Positions 45,305 to 55,565 of a DNA stretch of 64,000 bases are shown piece after piece. The first letter of the stretch is position 1; each line of letters begins with the position of its first letter. The DNA is from Nicotiana tabacum (lineage: Eukaryota; Streptophyta; Magnoliopsida; Solanales; Solanaceae), in assembly GCF_000715075.1 (NCBI RefSeq), contig NC_134102.1:43285348-43349347 (forward strand), written 5' to 3'. The notes under the pieces are model-generated. The model saw only the letters and a program-made list of their open reading frames with translations, was not told where the DNA came from and did not search any database. The position numbers were made by a program, and so were the translations under genes.

Positions 45305-45590
45305 AAATGCATTTAAGTGGTCCATTATGCGACCACAGAATCACTCTACGGGTCGCATAATGGCCGCAAAGTGAGGGAGGGAAGGGCCAGTTTGGAGATC
45401 AGGTTTGCGGCGCATTATGCGAACGCATATCAGTTCTGCGGTGCATTATGCGACCGCATAATAGGTCTGCGGGCCACATAGTGACCGCAGACCAAGCAGA
45501 TGTTTTCCAATTTTTGGCACAAAATTGTGCGGCTGATATGCGGACCGCATATCCATTATGCGGTCGCATATGCGACCGCATACCCCGTTC
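45305..45590 (+). repeat. CpG palindrome array in the shared E4/E5 LTR
   Basis: Repeated words such as CATTATGCGACCGCA and their inverses. The last is a perfect 26-bp palindrome at 45557-45582 with core GGTCGCATATGCGACC. The corresponding palindrome in the E5 LTR (51788-51813) is also perfect but has core GGTTGCCTAGGCAACC. The array ends just upstream of the presumed TATA element. Confidence 0.8.
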
Positions 45591-46217
45591 CGGAGCTTCA
45601 TTTTTGGGTTTTTATAACCCGACCCTACTTCGATTAAATAGATGCAATGGACCATTTTTGAGCTAAAACCTGATATTTTGAGAGTGAGAGAGTGACCTGG
45701 AGTGGGAGAGTGATCTTCAACAAATTGTCCTTCAATTCTTGCTCAAATCTTTGAAGATTAACAAGGAGGACTCACTAGGTCTTCATCCTAGAGGTAAGAT
45801 TCTTTACCCTAGCCCTTAATTTCGAAGTTTATCTAAGAATGGGTAATTAGCAAGACGATTCTTGGGTATGGAAGTTTTTTATTGTGCATGCATATGTTAT
45901 CATAGGGTGTAGGAAGATTGTGATCTAAAAATGGAAAAGATAGGGTTGTGGGATGATGGAATCCTCCATAAAAGGACCTTGAAACCTTAATGCACACCTA
46001 GTATTTGATAAAATGCTCCAATGAGCTAGAACCATGATCATCTTTCTAATTTTGGTTCAACTTGTTATATATCTAAAATAGTTTGAAGTTGCTAAAAATT
46101 TCGGAACATTTTAGAGTTTAAGGAAGCTCAATTATGGTATGTTGGCTATTAGTGGAGTTGGGAATGTTAAACAAGTTGTGTTGTGATTAAATCACTTATT
46201 GCACTTTGAACCATGAA

Positions 46218-46234
46218 GGGGGGGGGGGGGGGGG
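46218..46234 (+). repeat. 17-base G homopolymer
   Basis: G17 lies where sister LTRs have GGGG followed by GT repeats (for example 39710-39725). Either a real homopolymer expansion or a sequencing/assembly artefact. Confidence 0.8.
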
Positions 46235-46438
46235 CGTGTGTGTTCTGAGACTTATTAGTGGAGTAACTAATGGTAATGAATTGGTATTGTATACATGATC
46301 ACCTTATTGTCTAATTAACGAAAATATCTATTATCTTTATTCATGGATGAGTTTGGATAGAAGGAAATCTAATAGGCTTGCTCGACCGAGTTCACTGGGT
46401 TGAGCGCTGGTCGCACTTCCCGAGTTTGGGGTGTGACA

Positions 46439-46653
46439 AACTTGGTATCAGAGCCAGTTTTTAAAGTGTCCTAGGATGTCTTGGACCTGTGTCGAGTAGA
46501 GTCCTTCTTATCGGTATGTTGTTGACCACATCTATAATTAGGATGCTACTTGGGAATTTAGGAATAATAGCCTTCTTTCATGCTCTCGATACTGCGATAA
46601 AGCTGATTGTGAGATTGTTCCTCCTTTAACTCGTGCATTGCTCTAATTTTCAG
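46439..46653 (+). other. E5 primer site and leader
   Basis: TGGTATCAGAGC (46443-46454) is a perfect tRNA-Met primer site. The leader ends GCTCTAATTTTCAG, AG at 46652-46653, just before gag (TACGTGGCACCTAAG), matching the acceptor-like sites of E1 and E3. Confidence 0.75.
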
Positions 46654-47764
46654 TACGTGGCACCTAAGTAGAAGCCAAGAAATAGCCAAAGAGCCTATGT
46701 CACCCCGGGACTGGCAGTTGATCCTATTATTGATGATGTTGGTGTGCACCCGAGGGGTGAGGATATTCCCCATGTTACTACACTGCCTGATTCTACCACA
46801 GATGATCAGACCGCACCTGTCCCTACGCCTACTAAAGGTACAATGGTCCCTCCCACTGATATTCCAGTCCCACTTCCAGCTCCAGCTTTGGATTTTTGTC
46901 TTTATGATGTTGATCTTAGGGGATCCATACAGATGTTGGCACAGATAGTGGCTTCTTAGGCCCATAGATCGAGTGTTGGGGAATCTGCTAGTTCCAGGGT
47001 GAATAAGTTTCTTCAGTTAGATCCTCCAGTGTTTACGGGTACTAATCCCAAGGAGGACGCCCAGGACTTTATTGATGAGATACATAAGACTCTCCGGGTT
47101 ATGTATGCTACCGAGACGGAGGGAGTGAAGTTGGCGTCCTACCACCTGAAAGGGGTGGCCTATTCTTGGTTTGCGTTGTGGGAGGAATCTCATGAGGAGG
47201 GAAGCCCTTCAGCAAGGTGGGGTGAGTTCACAGATGCTTTTATGGATCATTTCTTGCCTGCCGAAACTAAGGAAGCCTGTGCCATTGAGTTTGGAAGCCT
47301 GAATCTGGGTAGTATGAATGTGTGAGAGTATCATATGGAGTTTGCACGCATGTCCAAGTATTCCATTCACATGTTGCCCACTATGGAGGCTAGAGTGCGC
47401 TAGTTTGTACAGGGCCTTAGCACATTGGTTATTAATAAGGCCTCTACAACTACCTTCAATGCTGATATGAACTATGGTAAGATGGTGGCATTTGCTCAAG
47501 CTACAGAGACCCGCAAATTGAAGAATAGAATGGAGCGTCAGAGTAGCAGCAAGGCCCGGTCTGCGGGCAACTTTGGGGTTCTTCCGATGGTGATCATAGG
47601 TCGGCATTCAAGGGAGGGTCGTCAGGACCATCTTAATCATTCATCAGTCTTCGATGAGTGTACAGTCATCTGGACCCAGTTGTGGCAACAGGGGACCCCA
47701 CCAGTAGGGTCGCCCAGACAGAAGGTTTCAATAGCGGAGGCTCCTATGCCCTAAGTGTGGGAGG
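46654..47764 (+). pseudogene. E5 gag
   Basis: N-terminal fragments read HPRGEDIPHVTTLPDSTTDD and MLAQIVAS, then a TAG. The frame 46999-47325 has MNKFLQLDPPVFTGTN and LASYHLKGVAYSWFALWEES, and stops at a TGA in the former Trp of NVWEYHMEF. The core resumes in frame-broken form (MLPTMEARVR, stop, FVQGLS) and the 47425-47754 frame carries DMNYGKMVAFAQATETRKLK. Nonfunctional. Confidence 0.85.
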
Positions 47765-48364
47765 ATGTACTTTGGGTTATGCTTCATGGACTTACATATA
47801 TGCTATGGGTGCGGTGTGAGGGGTCACATTCAGAGGGATTGCCGCTCGTCCCGCCGAAATATGGGTAGAGGTGCAGCGGAGCCAACTAATTCTGTAGCTA
47901 CTACATCCACAACACCTCCAGCTCGAGGCACCCCAGCACCCGCAGGGCGTGGTGCAGCTAGGGGTGGTGCACAAAATTCGGGAGGACCCATCAGATTTTA
48001 TGATATGCGGAGGCGTAGGGATTTAGAAGCTTCTCCAGATGTTGTCACATGTATATTATCTATCCAATCCCATAATGTATATGCTCTTATTGATCCCGGT
48101 TCCACTTTATCATATGTCACTCCTTATGTTGCTATGGAATTTGGGATAGAACCGGGACAGCTTCATGAGTCGTTCTCTGTATCTATTTCGGTTGGTGAGT
48201 CTATTTTGGCAGTGTGGGTTTATAGGGATTGTGTTGTCACGTTGCTTGGCCGGGACACCGTGGCCGATCTTATTGAGTTGAGAATGGTCGATTTTGATGT
48301 TTATGGGGATGGATTGGCTTTATTCATGTTTTTCCAAGCTGGATTGCCGAAACAGAACTGTTAG
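47765..48364 (+). pseudogene. E5 zinc knuckle and protease
   Basis: In a 199-aa frame the knuckle is intact (CYGCGVRGHIQRDC) and the protease active site is intact (ALIDPGSTLSYVT). This is the best knuckle-protease block of the window. The loss of one base near 48298 (VDFDV then YGD) puts the following [13 protein letters not shown] in another frame, which begins at 48294. Confidence 0.88.
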
Positions 48365-49478
48365 GTTCGAATTTCCAAAAGAGCCAGTTATTGAGTGGAA
48401 AGGTGATGATGTAGTGCTGAAGGGTAGGTTTATTTCTTACCTTAAGGCCACGAAAATAATCAACATGGGGTGTATTTACCATTTGGTCCGGGTTACGTAC
48501 ACCGATGCTGAGGCACCTACACTTGAGTCTGTGCCTGTTGTGAATGAATTTCCAGGAGTCTTTCCGGATGAACTCCCTAGGATCCCACCAGACAAGGAGA
48601 TTGATTTTGGGATTGATGTGATGCCAGACACACATCCTATATCTATTCCACCCTACATAATGGCACCGATAGCATTGAAGGAGCAAAAGGAACAATTGAG
48701 AGATTTGTTAGAAAAGGGTTTCATTCAACCGAGTGTCTCGACTTGGGGCGCACCGGTCCTTTTTATAAGAAAGAAAGATGGGTCACTGAGAATGTGTATT
48801 GGCTATTGGCAACTTAACAAGGTCACAATAAAGAATAAGTACCCCCTGCCAAGGATAGATGACTGATTTGACCAATTGCAGGGTGCTAGGTACTTCTCCA
48901 AGATCGATTTAAGATCCGGATATCATCAATTGAAGATCAGGGAGAAGGATATTCCGAAAATAACTTTTAGAACCCGATATGGGCACTTTGAATTTTTGGT
49001 AATGTCTTTTGGGCTAACAAATGCCCCAGCAGATTTCACGAATCTTATGAATTGAGTCTTCAAGCCTTTTCTAGACTCCTTTGTGATAGTGTTTATTGAC
49101 GACGTCCTGGTATATTCATGCAATCGAGAGGACCATGCCGGTCATCTCAGGGTAGTTCTGCAAACCCTATATCAACACAAGTTATATGCAAAGTTTGCGA
49201 AGAATGCATTTTGGCTTAAATATATCACATTCTTGGGTCATGTAGTCTCTAGTGAAGGGATTATGGTTGATCCTCAGAAGATTGCGGCTGTGAGGAATGG
49301 ACCGAGGCCTACAACTCCAATAGAGATTCATAGTTTCTTAGGCTTAGCTGGGTATTACAGAAAATTTGTAGAGGGGTTTTCTACCCTTGCCTCTCCGTTG
49401 ACTAAATTGACTCAAAAAATAGTTAAGTTCCAATGGTCAGACGCTTGTGTAAGGATTTTCTAGGAGCTAAAAGCAAGA
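48294..49478 (+). pseudogene. E5 reverse transcriptase
   Basis: The 190-aa frame 48294-48866 runs from [15 protein letters not shown] to PRIDD, ending in a TGA. It includes [10 protein letters not shown], where the conserved Asp of CIDYRQLNK is Gly. Beyond the stop: [36 protein letters not shown], then a TGA, and [13 protein letters not shown] (catalytic Asp pair present) in the 49083-49463 frame. It ends at a TAG before the RNase H. Confidence 0.87.
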
Positions 49479-49932
49479 ATGACTACGGCACCGATGTTGA
49501 CCTTACCAGAGGGTGCAGATGGATTTGTGGTATATTGTGATGCTTCAAGAATTGGGCTTGGGTGTGTATTAATACAACAGGGCAAGGTGATAGCTTATGC
49601 TTCTAGGCAGCTCAAGAATCATGAAAAGAATTATCCAACACATGATTTAGAACTTGCAGCGGTGGTATTTGCGTTGAAGATTTGGCGTCATTACCTTTAT
49701 GGGGTCCATGTGGATATATTCACGGACCATAAGAGCCTTCAATATATTTTCAAACAGAAAGAGAGGCAGAGAAGATGGCTTGAGTTACTCAAAGATTACG
49801 ATATTGATATCCTGTATCACCCGGGAAAGGCTAATTTTGGGCGGATGCTCTTAGCCGAAATCTACGGGTAGTTTGGCTCACTTGGAGGCATATCAAAAGT
49901 CATTGGCCGAGGAAGTTTATTGATTTTCTAGT
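49479..49932 (+). pseudogene. E5 RNase H
   Basis: The 130-aa frame shows [31 protein letters not shown] and [17 protein letters not shown] nine-base loss removes ELN-type residues before RQRRWLELL, and a one-base loss near 49838 (NFGRMLLAE instead of NFVADALAE) destroys the last acidic motif. Confidence 0.87.
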
Positions 49933-51360
49933 TTGGGAGTTCGTCTTGCAGACTCTAGTGAAGGAGGGGTGATTGTACGAAATAGGGATGAATCACCGCT
50001 TGTTGTGGAAGTCAAAGAGAAACAATACAATGATCCATTTTTGGTGCAGTTGAAGGAGGGGATTCATAAACATAAGACTATGGATTTTTCTCTCGACTTG
50101 GATGATGGTACACTAAGGTACCAAGGTCGTCTATGTGTTCCAAATGGGGATGGTCTCCGGGAAGGAATCATGACCGAGGCTCACACTTCTAGGTATTCCG
50201 TGCACCCAAGCTCTACAAAAATGTATCATGATCTCAAGAAAGTCTATTGGTGGAATGACATGAAGAGGAATGTGGCGGACTTTGTGGCAAGATGTCCGAA
50301 TTGTCAGCAAGTAAAGGCCGAACACCAATGGCCCAGTAGGTTAGCACAGAATATAGAAATTCCAGTGTGGAAGTGGGAAATGATTAATATGGAGTTTGTG
50401 GTAGGACTACCGCGCACCCAGCGCAAATTTGACTCAATTTTATTGATTGTGGATCAACTCACGAAATCAACATGCTTTTTACCGGTTAAGGCTACCGACA
50501 CAACGGAACAATATGCTCAGTTGTATATCAAAGAAATAGTCATGTTGTATGGCACTCCAGTTTCCATCATATCTGATCGGGAGCATAATTCACTGCTAAT
50601 TTTTGGAAGATATTTCAGCAAGGTTTGGGTACTCAGGTGAATCTTAGTACAACCTTTCACCCGCAGACTGACGGGCAGGCAAAGCGAACTATTCAGACGC
50701 TTGATGATATGGTGTGTGCTTGTGTTCTAGACTTCAAAGGTAGCTGAGATGATCATTTTCCACTCATAGAATTTGCCTACAATGATAGTTATCATGCTAG
50801 TATTCATATGGCACTGTTCGAGGCTTTATATGGTAGGAGATGTAGATCTCTCATTGGGTGGTTTGAAATTGGGGAATCAGAGTTGATAGGGCCAGACCTC
50901 ATGCATCAGACTATTGAAAAGGTTAAGATCATTAAGGAGCGGTTGAAGATTGCTCAAAGCCGTCAGAAGTCCTATTCGAATGTTCGTCGTAGGGATTTGG
51001 AGTTCAAAGAAGATGATTGGGTATTCTTGAAGGTTTCCCCCATGAAGGGTGTAATGTGATATGGTAAGAAAGGGAAATTGAGTCTGAGGTATGTCAGACC
51101 GTACAAAATCATTCAGAGGATCGATGAGGTGGCGTAGAAGTTTGAACAACGACCCGAGATATCATTAGTTGACCCGGTGTTTCATATGTCTATGTTGAAG
51201 AAAGTAGTTAGAGACCCGACACTTATTGTTTCAGTTGAGACTATTGAGGTTAATGAGGAATTGAAGAATGAAGAGATTCTAGTTTCTATTATTGATCGTC
51301 AAGTATGGAAGTTGAGAAATAAAGAAATTACCTCTTTGAAAGTGTTATGGCGAAACCAGT
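49933..51360 (+). pseudogene. E5 integrase, chromodomain truncated
   Basis: The 235-aa frame 49933-50640 holds the connector and an intact zinc domain (HTSRYSVHPSSTKMYHDLKK, VARCPNCQQVK). All three catalytic positions are affected: NMEFVVGLP has Glu for Asp, a frameshift follows ISDRE, and GQAKRTIQ has Lys for Glu. The C-terminal part (50808-51059 and 51177-51362) is split by stops. After RNKEITSLKVLWRNQ a deletion near 51360 of roughly 400 bp removes the chromodomain end and the 3' UTR. Confidence 0.86.
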
Positions 51361-51418
51361 AGGTGGAAGACGGAATTTGACCCTTATTCGAGGACGAATG
51401 ATCCTAAGTGGTGGAGAA
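51361..51418 (+). other. E5 3' end and polypurine tract
   Basis: Only the last 50 bases of the 3' UTR remain (TTGACCCTTATTCGAGGACG), then AAGTGGTGGAGAA (51406-51418), a slightly altered polypurine tract. Confidence 0.75.
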
Positions 51419-53696
51419 TGTAAGGCCGCGTAAAAAGAATTTCGCAAAGGAAAAATAATGTTTCGTGGTGCCGGACTAGGCTTACGTGTTTGGGTTGAAC
51501 AAAGCATTGAGGAGTAAAGGAAAAGTTTTGGCAAAGAAATGTGTTTCTGCGGTCCATTATGCGACCACAGAATCACTCTGCGGGCCGCATAATGGCCGTA
51601 GAGTGAGGTAGGGATGATCAAGTTTGAGGTCAGGTTTACGGCGCATTATGCGACCGCAGATCAGTTCTGCGGAGCAATATGCGACCGTAGAACATGTCTG
51701 CGGGGCACATAATGATCGCAGACTAAGTCAGTCATGCCCAGGTTTTGAGGCCAATTATGCGGCCTACTCTATGAGTCGCAGAATCATTATGCGGTTGCCT
51801 AGGCAACCGCATACCCTGTTCCGGAGCTTTGTTTTTGGATATTTATAACCCGACCCTACTTCGATTAAATAGATGTAATGGAGCATTTTTTTTAACTAAA
51901 ACCTGATATTTTGAGAGAGAGAGAGTGCCCTATAGTGGGAGAGTGATCTTCAACAAATTGTCCTTCAATTCTTGCTCAAATCTTAGAAGATCAACAAGGA
52001 GAACTCGCTAGGTCTTCATCCTAGAGGTAAGATTCTACACCCTAGCCCTTAATTTCGAAATTTATCTAAGAATGGGTAATTAGCAAGATAATTCTTGGGT
52101 ATGGTAGTTGTTTATTATGCATGCATATGTTATCATAGGGTGTAGGAAGATTGTGAGCTAAAATGGTAAAGATAGGGTTGTGGGAGGATGGAATCCTCCA
52201 TAAAAGGACCTTGAAACCTTAATGCACACCTAGTGTTTGATAAAATGCTCAAATGAGCTAGAACCATGATCATCTTCCTAATTTTGGTTCAACTTGTTAT
52301 ATTTCTAAAATAGATTGAAGTTGCTAAGAATTCCAGAATATTTTAGAGTTTAAGGAAGCTCAATTGAGGTATGTTGGCTAAACCTTTTTTTAGGAATTGG
52401 AACCCCAATATCCTTGTAAGATCCAAGATATTTATTACAAGTTGAGTATTCCGAATAAGTTTTGTGACAAAAATATATGTTTAATTTGTGTTTCAAATGC
52501 TCTCATGATGTTGTATTATAAATTGAGGATATGTTCCAAACAATGGATTGTGTATCCACGTGTTATAATTCCATGTCGTGTTTTATGCAGAAAACTATTA
52601 TACGAAATTGTGTAGAGATTGTGATTGGGGTTACACCTCCACCGCATATATTGGGGTGAGGCGGCATGGCTGCTTTGTGTATGATTTTCATATTGTTGTT
52701 GCACCACCACCCACATATATATATTTGGGTGAGGTGGCATGGACACTTTGTATGGGTATTGGTATCGTTGATGCATTCCCACCCGCATGTATTGGGGTGA
52801 GGCGGCATGGCCGATTTGTGTAGGTTTTTGGTAATGTGGTTATACCTCCACCCGCATACATTGGGGTGAGGCGGTAGGGCCTCTTGAGTATAGCATTGGT
52901 ATTGTGTTTACACCTCCACCCGCATACATTAGGATGAGGCGGAGAGGCCGCTTTGTGTGAAAATAGTTACTGAGGATCTCATCTTGACTTCGATAAATGT
53001 AAATGACAGCTCTTGATAAGCTTATTTTGTTTTAACCGGCTATCTATGCTATTCTATTATCGCCTTGATTCATCATATTCATACTGTATTTTCGAGTTCT
53101 TAAATTCGTGTTTGGTTTTCATACTAGTACTATTCGACATGTACTAACGTCCATTTTGCTGGGGGCGCTGCATCTTTAATGGATGCAGGTGGTTCCACAA
53201 CGAAGGATATTGACCAGTGATAGTGGTGCTCATTCTTCCCAGATGACTTGATGAGCCCCATCTCATTCCGAGGTTGTGTATCTTTTGTTTAGTTTGTGTT
53301 ATCATGTTTTGAGGTATAGCCGAAGCCTTGTTGCCGGCACTATCATTAAACTCTTTGGTATTTCAGAGGCTCTGTAGACAGAGTGTGGGTTGTGTATGGG
53401 TGTTGAGAATGTTAAACAAGTTGTGTTGTGATTAAATCACTTGTTCCACTTTGCACCATGAAGCGGTGTGTGTGTGTATGTTTGAGTATGTGTGTGTGTG
53501 TTCTGGGACTTATTAGTGGAGTAACTAGTGGTAATAAATTGGTATTGTAGATATGATCACCTTATTCTCTAATTAACGAAAATATGTATTATCCTTATTC
53601 ATGGATGAGTTTGGGTAGAAGGAAATCTAATAGGCTTGCTCGGCCGGGTTCGCTCGGTTGAGGGCCGGTCGCGCTCCCCGTGTTTGGGGCGTGACA
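51419..53696 (+). repeat. E5 3' LTR, 2278 bp, complete
   Basis: TGTAAGGCCGCGTAAAAAG to TTTGGGGCGTGACA. Landmarks in order are the CpG array (51545-51815, with the 26-bp palindrome 51788-51813), ATATTTATAACCCGACCC (about 51838-51855), donor AGAG|GTAAGATTC (GT at 52027), 69-bp repeats (52625-52965), hairpin (53168-53188) and GT-rich tract (53465-53501). It is the best reference for this LTR family. Confidence 0.9.
52625..52965 (+). repeat. 69-bp minisatellite, five units, in E5 LTR
   Basis: Same unit and same spacings as in the E3 LTR: TTGGGG-type cores at 52651, 52724, 52792, 52861 and 52929. The fifth has decayed to TTAGGA. Array size was therefore fixed before the two LTRs separated. Confidence 0.87.
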
Positions 53697-55160
53697 CTTG
53701 ACTATTCCGAATGAGCCTTATATCAAAAGATATATGTTCAAACTATAGGTTGCGTATTAAATTTTTATGTCTTTGAGTCATGTTTCAAATGAAAGTTAGT
53801 ATGCCAAATTGTGTGCGAAAAACTCGTTATGCCTAAGACTCTTAATTGCCCTTATGTGTACTTATGGTCTTGATTGAAAATGTCTTATTGTTGATAATCT
53901 ATAAAGATGCTTGAAAATAAAATAATTGAATTGGGGATATAGAGTGTGGCCAACATGCCAAGAATGAAAGTTATAATTGAATTGTTGTCTTGATTTGTTG
54001 AAAATACTATTGGAGATTTATATAATGTGAAAGATGACGATGTAAATACATTTGTACCTATATTACCTTTGTGTGAAAAAACTAAAATAATATTGTTGGG
54101 AGTATCATTAGCAAACCGAGGAAGGGTGGGTTGTAACAATCCATACCTAAAACTACACGTGCCGTTGTAGGAGTAGATTGTGATTATTCCCCTTATTTTG
54201 GATGTGATTGATGGGTTGATATTATTCCCCTTAATTGGGATAGAACTGATAATAGTTGTGAATTGGAAACGTGAACCCACACGGCATATGTGGGGAGGCG
54301 GCCTAGCTGATCGAGTGGAGATCGGACGCTATGTTGCGCACGTGGTGGTACTACTCTTGGTAACACCTTTTTTCCGCATCACATGTCAAACCACATTGTT
54401 CGTGGGGAGATGGCCTAGCCGATCGGGCTTCGTGATAAAAATACGGTGGTATATTGGTGCTAATGATCTCCCAACCAAAAATATATATTAATTTCGTATT
54501 TCAAAAATTCTTAGGTTTTGACTAGGCAGTTGGATATGGTTAATTGTGACTTGCTGTTTCTATAGTTTTCCCTTTCTTATATGGGCATTTATTTTGAAAG
54601 AGGACACTTAGTTTTACATACTAGTACTATTCTATATGTACTAACGTCCCATTTGCCGGGGGGCTGCATCTTCAATGGATGCAGGTGGTTCATTAGTGGG
54701 CAACTTTGGTCCTCGTTAGTAGTTACTCCCTATTCAGTAGGTTTTGGTGAGTCCTACTCTACTCCAGGCCTGATATCATTTGATATTGTACTTTGTGTTT
54801 TGAAGTATAGCCGACGCCTTATTTCCGGCATTTCCATATTACTCTTTTGTTGTACTTAGAGGCTCCGTGGACAGGTTGTGGGTGGTGTTTAATGTGGGGA
54901 ATTGAACAAGAAATATTGGTATTTGGCAAACATGTTTATTTCATTATATCTATAAACTTGTAATATTTTGGAAATTATGAATGAAGCGACTAATGGGAAT
55001 GAAATGGGAGTGGTTAATGAAATCCTTTCAGTGTTTCATTAATGGAGTGCATCTGCTCTTTATTCATGGATGATTTTGGGTAGAAGATATTTGGCAGGCT
55101 TGCTCGGCCGGGTTCACTCAGTTGAGCACTGGTCGCGCTCCCTGAGATCAGGGCGTGACA
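53697..55160 (+). mobile_element. Right half of the split host LTR
   Basis: It opens mid-LTR (CTTGACTATTCCGAATGAGC). It carries two GGAGGCGGCCTAG/GGAGATGGCCTAG units with GATCG arms (54293-54430) and the hairpin CTGCATC-N7-GATGCAG at 54664-54684. It ends GATCAGGGCGTGACA at 55160. Around 54361-54430 it matches the LTR at 63574-63650 (-) almost base for base, so it belongs to that subfamily rather than to E5. Its left half is 33346-34349. Confidence 0.72.
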
Positions 55161-55372
55161 TATATACACACTCAAGATCTGAGCCAGAGTCTCTTGAAGA
55201 CCATCGGCTCAAAAATTTTTGTAACTTGCTCATCCACTTGAGAAAGTGGTGGCTCTACAGGTGTTGCTCTACCTGTAGTGCGAGCTCTACCTCGACCCCG
55301 GCCTCTTACGACTCCGACTAGAGGCACTAGTGCCTGCTCGTCGGATTTGGCTGAACGTGTCCTCTCTATCTG
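55161..55372 (-). pseudogene. E6 gag N-terminal fragment
   Basis: On the minus strand, after TTTTCTCTCACAG, the frame reads ERTRSAKSDEQALVPLVGVV, then RGRGRGRARTTGRATPVEPP and LSQVDEQVTK. This is the basic RG-rich start of a Tekay/Del-type gag. The start codon is ATA (ATAGAGAGG, compare ATGGTGAGG at 11913). The fragment is cut at 55160 by the host LTR. Confidence 0.78.
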
Positions 55373-55565
55373 TGAGAGAAAATAGTAAAGGTTCAAACTT
55401 TAGAATTAATAATTTGCAAGACAAGAATGGAAGAAAGTGATGTTTTCCTAACAGTTCAGTAGCCTCTCGATGATAAGTATAGACGTCTCTATACCGATCC
55501 ACAAGACTCTAATACACTTGGTCATGACCCGTAAAACGTATGAACCTAGGACTCTAGTACCAACT
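55373..55565 (-). other. E6 leader and primer site
   Basis: TGGTACTAGAGT on the minus strand (55562-55551) is a decayed tRNA-Met primer site. The leader (GTATTAGAGTCTTGTGGATC...) ends in TACTATTTTCTCTCACAG, a strong pyrimidine-tract acceptor with its AG at 55371-55370, right at the gag start. Confidence 0.7.

Larger units (their letters stand above)
45188..46438 (+). repeat. Shared E4/E5 LTR with a 1 kb internal deletion
   Basis: It starts TTTAAGGCCCCGTAG (TG changed to TT) after a polypurine tract and ends TTTGGGGTGTGACA before a primer site. At 1251 bp it lacks about 1 kb present in the E5 LTR: GTATGTTGGCTA joins TTAGTGGAGTTGGGAATG near 46150, removing minisatellite and hairpin. Kept are the CpG array (45305-45590), TTTTTATAACCCGACCCT (about 45609-45626) and donor AGAG|GTAAGATTC (GT at 45794). 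Confidence 0.88.
34350..53696 (+). mobile_element. E3-E5: tandem array of three Tekay-type units sharing LTRs
   Basis: The order is LTR, E3 gag-pol (cut in RNase H), LTR remnant, E4 gag-pol with chromodomain, LTR with a 1 kb deletion, E5 gag-pol, complete LTR. Each LTR remnant is followed by a tRNA-Met primer site, and E4 and E5 are each followed by a polypurine tract. So internal LTRs serve as the 3' LTR of one unit and the 5' LTR of the next. The three internals are close relatives by eye. Such arrays arise by unequal recombination between LTRs. All units are defective. Confidence 0.8.

Noticed and set aside
53885..54280. 131-aa minus-strand frame
   Set aside because: Lies within the host LTR, antisense to it, with no homology signature and a sequence typical of AT-rich LTR tails.
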